From Eudorina sp. 2006-703-Eu-15 (taxonomy: Eukaryota > Chlorophyta > Chlorophyceae > Chlamydomonadales > Volvocaceae): DNA of 64,000 bases. A program made the position numbers and the translations under genes. The stretch covers positions 244,539 through 308,538 of the forward strand of contig BDSI01000051.1 of NCBI GenBank assembly GCA_003117195.1, in the 5' to 3' direction. Below are positions 61,102 to 64,000 of this stretch, piece after piece (positions within the stretch are counted from its first letter, which is position 1; each line of letters starts with the position of its first letter). Under the pieces are notes generated by a model. It saw nothing but the letters and a program-made list of their open reading frames with translations. It was not told the origin of the DNA and made no database searches.

Positions 61102-64000
61102 TCATTGGATGCCGGAGCGGTAGATGGGGCAGCACTGCCGGTTGCTGTTGAAGGGGCTCGCGAAGCTGCGGGGTTGGGGTGAGAGGGGGTTTGGGGGAGG
61201 CGGGGTTGGGAGAGGGGGGTTGGGGCAGGAAGGATGGGGGAGGGGCCGCAGCGGGGTCGCGCGTGGGTGCAGGCCAAGCATACTTGCGCCATGAGGTAGG
61301 CACATGGAGTGAAATTAAACGAAACGAGGCGCGTGACTGCACGACAAATGGTGAGGATGCAGATGGTGCGGGGAGGGCGTTGTGGCCCTCTCCTTTATGG
61401 GGGATGCCTGGAAGGTTCTTTCATTTATAATGTAACCGTTACAAGGTGGACCCTGTTCATTTACCGGTGCAGGTGGGGAATTCAGGCACGCAGGCACAGA
61501 TGTGGGAATGAAGGGGGAGGTAGGTAGAGAGGACGGCCACCCCTGGAGCCGCTGGACGGGGCCCTGCCCCGCCCTGTCACCACCTTCGCCCCTCCCTCCC
61601 TCCGTCTCTCTCGCCCAATCCCTCCAAAAAACAAGCGTCGGCCCCTGCCGCCACTCACCACTGCCCCGGCAGCCCCAGGCACAGGTCGTTCATGGTCACC
61701 GGGTTCCGGAGCTCCACACACACGCGGCCGCCGGTGGCCTGGGCGAGTGACCAGTTGATGGGGGTGGCTGCGAGGGAGGGAGGAGAGGGAGAGGGAGGGG
61801 GAGAGGGAGGGAGGGATGAGAGGGAGAAGGAGGATTAGGCGGAGGGTCGGGGCGGCAGGGGCCAACAAGGCGGCCAACGGGCATTGTGTCCCCCTCCCCC
61901 CGCGCCCGGCAGGTCGGAGCGGCGACGCAAGGACACCGCACGCCGCAGGAGAACCTGTGGAAATGCGGCCAGCAGGTTCCTGCGGCCCTCTATGAAAGAC
62001 CTCAGGTGCGTTGGCGTGCCGCACTGCTACAGTCCGCTGTCACCGCTGACCCGCGGCCCCCCACTCTAAACCCTGGGAGCGACGCGGTCCCCCTCTGGAG
62101 CCTGGACCCGCGCCGACCCCGCCAGGCGCCAGCTCACCTTTGAGGGTGTAGGTGCCCGGCGCCCCCCAGCTGGGGGACAGGCGGGTGGGTGTCCCCACGG
62201 CCGGGTACAGGTTGAAGCCGCGGACCGCGGAGCTCACGTTCAAGTCTGCATGGGACGGGACGGGAGGGGACGGGACGGGATGCGCGGGTGGTCAAGCGGC
62301 GGGGTGTGCGCCGGGCGGCGGTGGTAGAAGAGATGGGGTCACGGCCGGATTGCGTCCAGGAGGGGTCATGCTTGGGCCCCCCGAGGACACACGGGGCAGC
62401 GCTGCCACACTCGGCGGTTGACAGACCCCATCACATCTTCACATAGGGTTGGGGGCGCAGACACCCTAGAGACCTCATCCGCCCCGGTCCCCGTCCCGGA
62501 CTCACTAACGAACCACTCGAGCTTCGACAGCTTGTCGTACGGCCCGCCGCATGCGACCTGCGTCCGGGAGCCGAAAGCGATCTCATCCGAGTCCGAGCTG
62601 ACGCTGCCGTAGTCGAACGTGACTGCGTCCACGTCCTCGGCCGGGACGTACGGCACCAAGTTGTTGGTTGGTACGGTACCAACGGTAAAGCAGTACTCGG
62701 TGGTTCCCCGGCCGGTGGGTGAGGCGGTGAAGCGGGGGTTGACGGTGAAGGGGCTCAGGCCCTGGGTGGTGTTGCACCTGAGGGAGGTAAAGGTGAAGGT
62801 TGTCGGAGAGGGGGGCGGGCGCGGGTGTGTGTGTGTGGGGCTGGGGTGGGGGACGGACGGCAAGGGACGGATCAGAATGGCGATGCTGGCGCCTCAAGCC
62901 GCGGCGAAGAGAAAGCAAATCCTCCGTGACGCCCCAAAGCCGACCCGTTGACGCCGCCCCCGGCAGCTTTGCGCCCCGACCCCGCCCCCAGTCCTGCGCC
63001 CTGGATTCCTGTAACTGCAGGAAGAGTTGGTTGTTTCTCAGATCCTAATCACTTCTGGCGGCGAACCTTCCCAGGGCTCCCAGCCCCCCAACCACCAATC
63101 ACCAACCGCCATCCAACAACCAACCAACTGTCAACCAACTGACAACCACCGCCATGTCTCACGTGCAGTTGGGGAAGGGCGAGAAGGGCAGGAAGCAGCC
63201 CACCGATGACGAGACCGGCAGGCAGCTGCCCTGGCCCGTGCTGACAGAGACCTTGTAGCCCTCCAGCTCGGGGCGGCACACGCTGCCGCCCGCCGCCACC
63301 TCGATCCAGTACGGCAACAAGCCCTGTGCCGTATCCTTGAAACGGTCCGCGTCAAAGATGGAGTTGAAGGTGCCGCAGAGGCTGACCTCCAAGGGGCCAC
63401 ACTTGGAGGCGTTGGCTGCGAACGACGACACCATCAGGATGCCGGACTGTTGAAGGGCGGTGTTGATGGAGTACGCAATGCTGCGCTGGATGGTCGCACA
63501 TGATTGGTTGTCGTACCGGTACGGCCGTACGTCAATGGCTGGTGGGGTAAGTTTGGCGGTGATGCAGACCTGGCAGCGGGGAGGCAGCGCCGGAGCGATG
63601 GGACGAGACGGAGAAGGTGGCGGCGGGGGAGATGGTGATGGCGGGGGCGGCGGCGGCGGGGGAGGTGGTGGAGGAGGAGGTGGGGGTGGTGGCGGCGGCG
63701 GTGGGAGGTGGAGGTGGAGGGGGGGGAGGAGGAGGAGGCGGCGGCGGAGGAGGAGGTGGAGGTGGCGGGGGAGGGGTGGGGGAGGTGGGGTGGTGGAGGT
63801 GGAAATGGTGGAGGTGGGGGGGAGGAGGAGGAGGCGGCGGAGGAGGAGGTGGAGGTGGCGGGGAGGGGTGGTGGGGGAGGTGGGGGTGGTGGAGGTGGAA
63901 ATGGTGGAGGTGGCGGGGGAGGAGAGGAGGGGGGGGGTGGGGGTGGCGCGGCGGAGGAGGTGGAGGAGGTGGCGGAGGGGTGGTGGAGGTGGCGGCCGGG
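61102..64000 (-). CDS. Pherophorin, 3' part only (gene F)
   Basis: Partial gene running off the right edge. Exons in transcript order: from beyond 64000 to 63163, then 62777-62506, 62245-62138, 61767-61659, 61165-61102. The N-terminal domain, signal peptide and upstream exons lie outside. Visible parts: a G-rich (sense C-rich) polyproline rod, then RPIAPALPPRC, VCITAKLTPP, IDVRPYRYD, LCGTF and LLPYWIEVAAGG, and domain 2 with PFPNCTCNTTQG, YCF, CGGPYDKLSKLEWF, PINWSLAQATGG, CLGLPGQC and RQCCPIYRSGIQ. Exon 4 and the next exon are fused into one 272-nt exon, where gene E has an intron. The fused exon encodes an acidic insert (DVDAVTFDYGSVSSDSDEIAFG region). From 63605 rightwards the proline frame holds only to about 63702, then switches many times. 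Domain exons are clean, so the family call is firm; whether the full gene is functional cannot be judged here. Confidence 0.87.
63605..64000 (-). repeat. Polyproline-coding G-rich repeat of gene F rod, frame-broken
   Basis: GGA/GGT/GGC triplets (proline codons in the sense strand). The segment near 63725-63815 recurs near 63826-63910, including an AAATGGTGGAGGTGG word. The triplet phase changes at about 63704, 63775, 63790, 63820, 63864, 63869, 63925, 63938 and 63949. Confidence 0.75.

Overview
The window is nuclear DNA of a volvocine green alga (Chlamydomonas/Gonium/Volvox group). Species is not determinable from the sequence alone. The main evidence is six pherophorin genes, a family of secreted hydroxyproline-rich extracellular-matrix glycoproteins typical of these algae. 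They are rich in short GT-AG introns, have strongly G/C-ending codons, and sit among dispersed repeats and CA/GT microsatellites. All six genes lie on the minus strand, so the array is read from right to left. No other convincing protein gene, and no rRNA, CRISPR array or bacterial operon, was seen.

Layout (exon chains rebuilt by hand from splice sites and reading phase): gene A 613-3957 (497 aa, no proline rod); gene B 11525-17056 (about 1038 aa, long Ser-Pro rod with four apparent frame breaks); gene C 29784-36146 (934 aa, intact rod); gene D 40245-45404 (about 626 aa, nearly pure polyproline rod, one frame break); gene E 48947-54704 (about 927 aa, one frame break); gene F 61102 to beyond 64000 (3' part only, rod badly frame-broken). 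Each complete gene encodes a signal peptide, a first pherophorin domain ending in a CCP motif, a rod (absent in A), a conserved middle region, and a second pherophorin domain that also ends in CCP on a tiny last exon. A and B keep the penultimate coding block as one exon. C, D and E split it into three, and F has two of those boundaries. C/D share a short exon 4 and an Arg-rich C-terminus; E/F share a longer exon 4 and a short tail. The array therefore looks like three pairs produced by successive duplication.

The 3.5-13 kb spaces between genes hold no supported genes. They carry transposon debris: a terminal-inverted-repeat family whose copies abut ATT or GAAT microsatellites, an internally deleted Ty1/copia element with a 5-bp target duplication at 25224-25615, a possible tRNA-derived SINE near 7.6 kb, and tandem duplications at 22.7-23.8 kb. 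Introns carry striking simple repeats, including (GGTA) x76 in gene E, a GGGCGGGT array in gene C and a CA/GT tract against an acceptor in gene B.

TATA-like boxes sit about 50-65 bp upstream of the ATG of genes A, B, C and E. Working together, these proteins would be secreted and cross-linked into the cell wall or colony matrix, with globular Cys-rich ends spaced by rigid glycosylated rods of different length and chemistry. The array of matrix genes is of a known family. The less ordinary features are the rodless member, the rod-chemistry mismatch with gene ancestry, and the clustered G-run frame breaks in the rods.
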